Source: Halocafeteria seosinensis (taxonomy: Eukaryota > Sar > Bigyra > Bicosoecida). From it: a DNA stretch of 56,384 nucleotides. Under the pieces are notes generated by a model, which saw only the letters and a program-made list of their open reading frames with translations, was not told the DNA's origin and did no database searches. A program made the position numbers and the translations under genes. The number at the start of each line of letters is the position of its first letter. The first letter of the stretch is position 1. The DNA is taken from the NCBI GenBank assembly GCA_001687465.1, contig LVLI01000169.1:1-56384 (forward strand), in the 5' to 3' direction. Below, piece after piece: positions 56,355 to 56,384 of the stretch.

Positions 56355-56384
56355 TTTCCGATCGATTGCCTCGTTAGCTAGACG

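Overview
This is a piece of nuclear DNA from a microbial eukaryote. All recognisable genes are eukaryotic housekeeping genes: ORC3, a DNA polymerase delta PIP-box subunit, NEMF/Rqc2, a V-ATPase d subunit, cytosolic isoleucyl-tRNA synthetase, DDX18/Has1, an Hsp90 co-chaperone and enolase. They are interrupted by short GT-AG introns, most of them 58-87 nt. The genome is compact and has intermediate GC. Enolase carries an N-terminal extension that looks like a mitochondrial presequence, together with plant/alveolate-type insertions, and an ABI-like WAVE-complex gene is present. These would suit a stramenopile/SAR or algal lineage, but I cannot place the organism from the sequence alone. There are no bacterial operons, CRISPR arrays or recognisable viral genes.

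Layout. 0.3-1.3 kb: a type II membrane glycosyltransferase-like gene (+). 2.3-6.3 kb and 12.4-16.6 kb (+): two paralogous seven- and eight-exon FOXRED2/ERFAD-like flavoproteins. Between them lie an ABI-like gene (+) and a single-exon NEMF/Rqc2 gene (-). 16.9-20.2 kb: ORC3 (+), convergent with V-ATPase V0 subunit d (-, 20.3-21.8 kb). 22.2-25.8 kb: a long disordered protein (+) ending in what reads as a kinesin motor fold with destroyed nucleotide-binding motifs. 25.9-35.0 kb: a giant armadillo-repeat protein (-), nearly all one exon. 36.5-38.0 kb: an Hsp90 co-chaperone (-) with two Aha1 N-terminal domains and no AHSA1 domain, divergent from enolase (+, 38.4-40.2 kb). 40.3-42.1 kb: an unrecognised multi-exon gene (-). 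42.3-43.0 kb: a small ankyrin protein (-). 44.2-46.1 kb: a POLD3-like subunit (+), convergent with DDX18/Has1 (-, 46.3-49.6 kb). 50.0-54.1 kb: isoleucyl-tRNA synthetase (+). The last 1.5 kb holds decayed non-LTR retroelement pieces and a U6 snRNA-like sequence.

Most notable points. (1) DDX18 appears to carry an inactive cyclophilin-like domain at its N-terminus, and one of its unusually long introns contains a near-ideal C/D box snoRNA whose guide matches an LSU rRNA stretch as I remember it. (2) The pseudo-kinesin. (3) The double Aha1_N protein. (4) The paired, C-terminally extended FOXRED2 paralogues. (5) A 125-bp tandem duplication that separates the 3' ends of POLD3 and DDX18. (6) A U6-like gene with an insertion and an altered ACAGAGA box.

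Functionally the genes are a typical eukaryotic mixture: replication (ORC3, POLD3), ribosome biogenesis and quality control (DDX18, its snoRNA, NEMF), translation (IARS), ER and protein folding (FOXRED2-like, Aha1-like), cytoskeleton (ABI-like, pseudo-kinesin), and energy and ion metabolism (enolase, V-ATPase). There is no evidence that they form one pathway.
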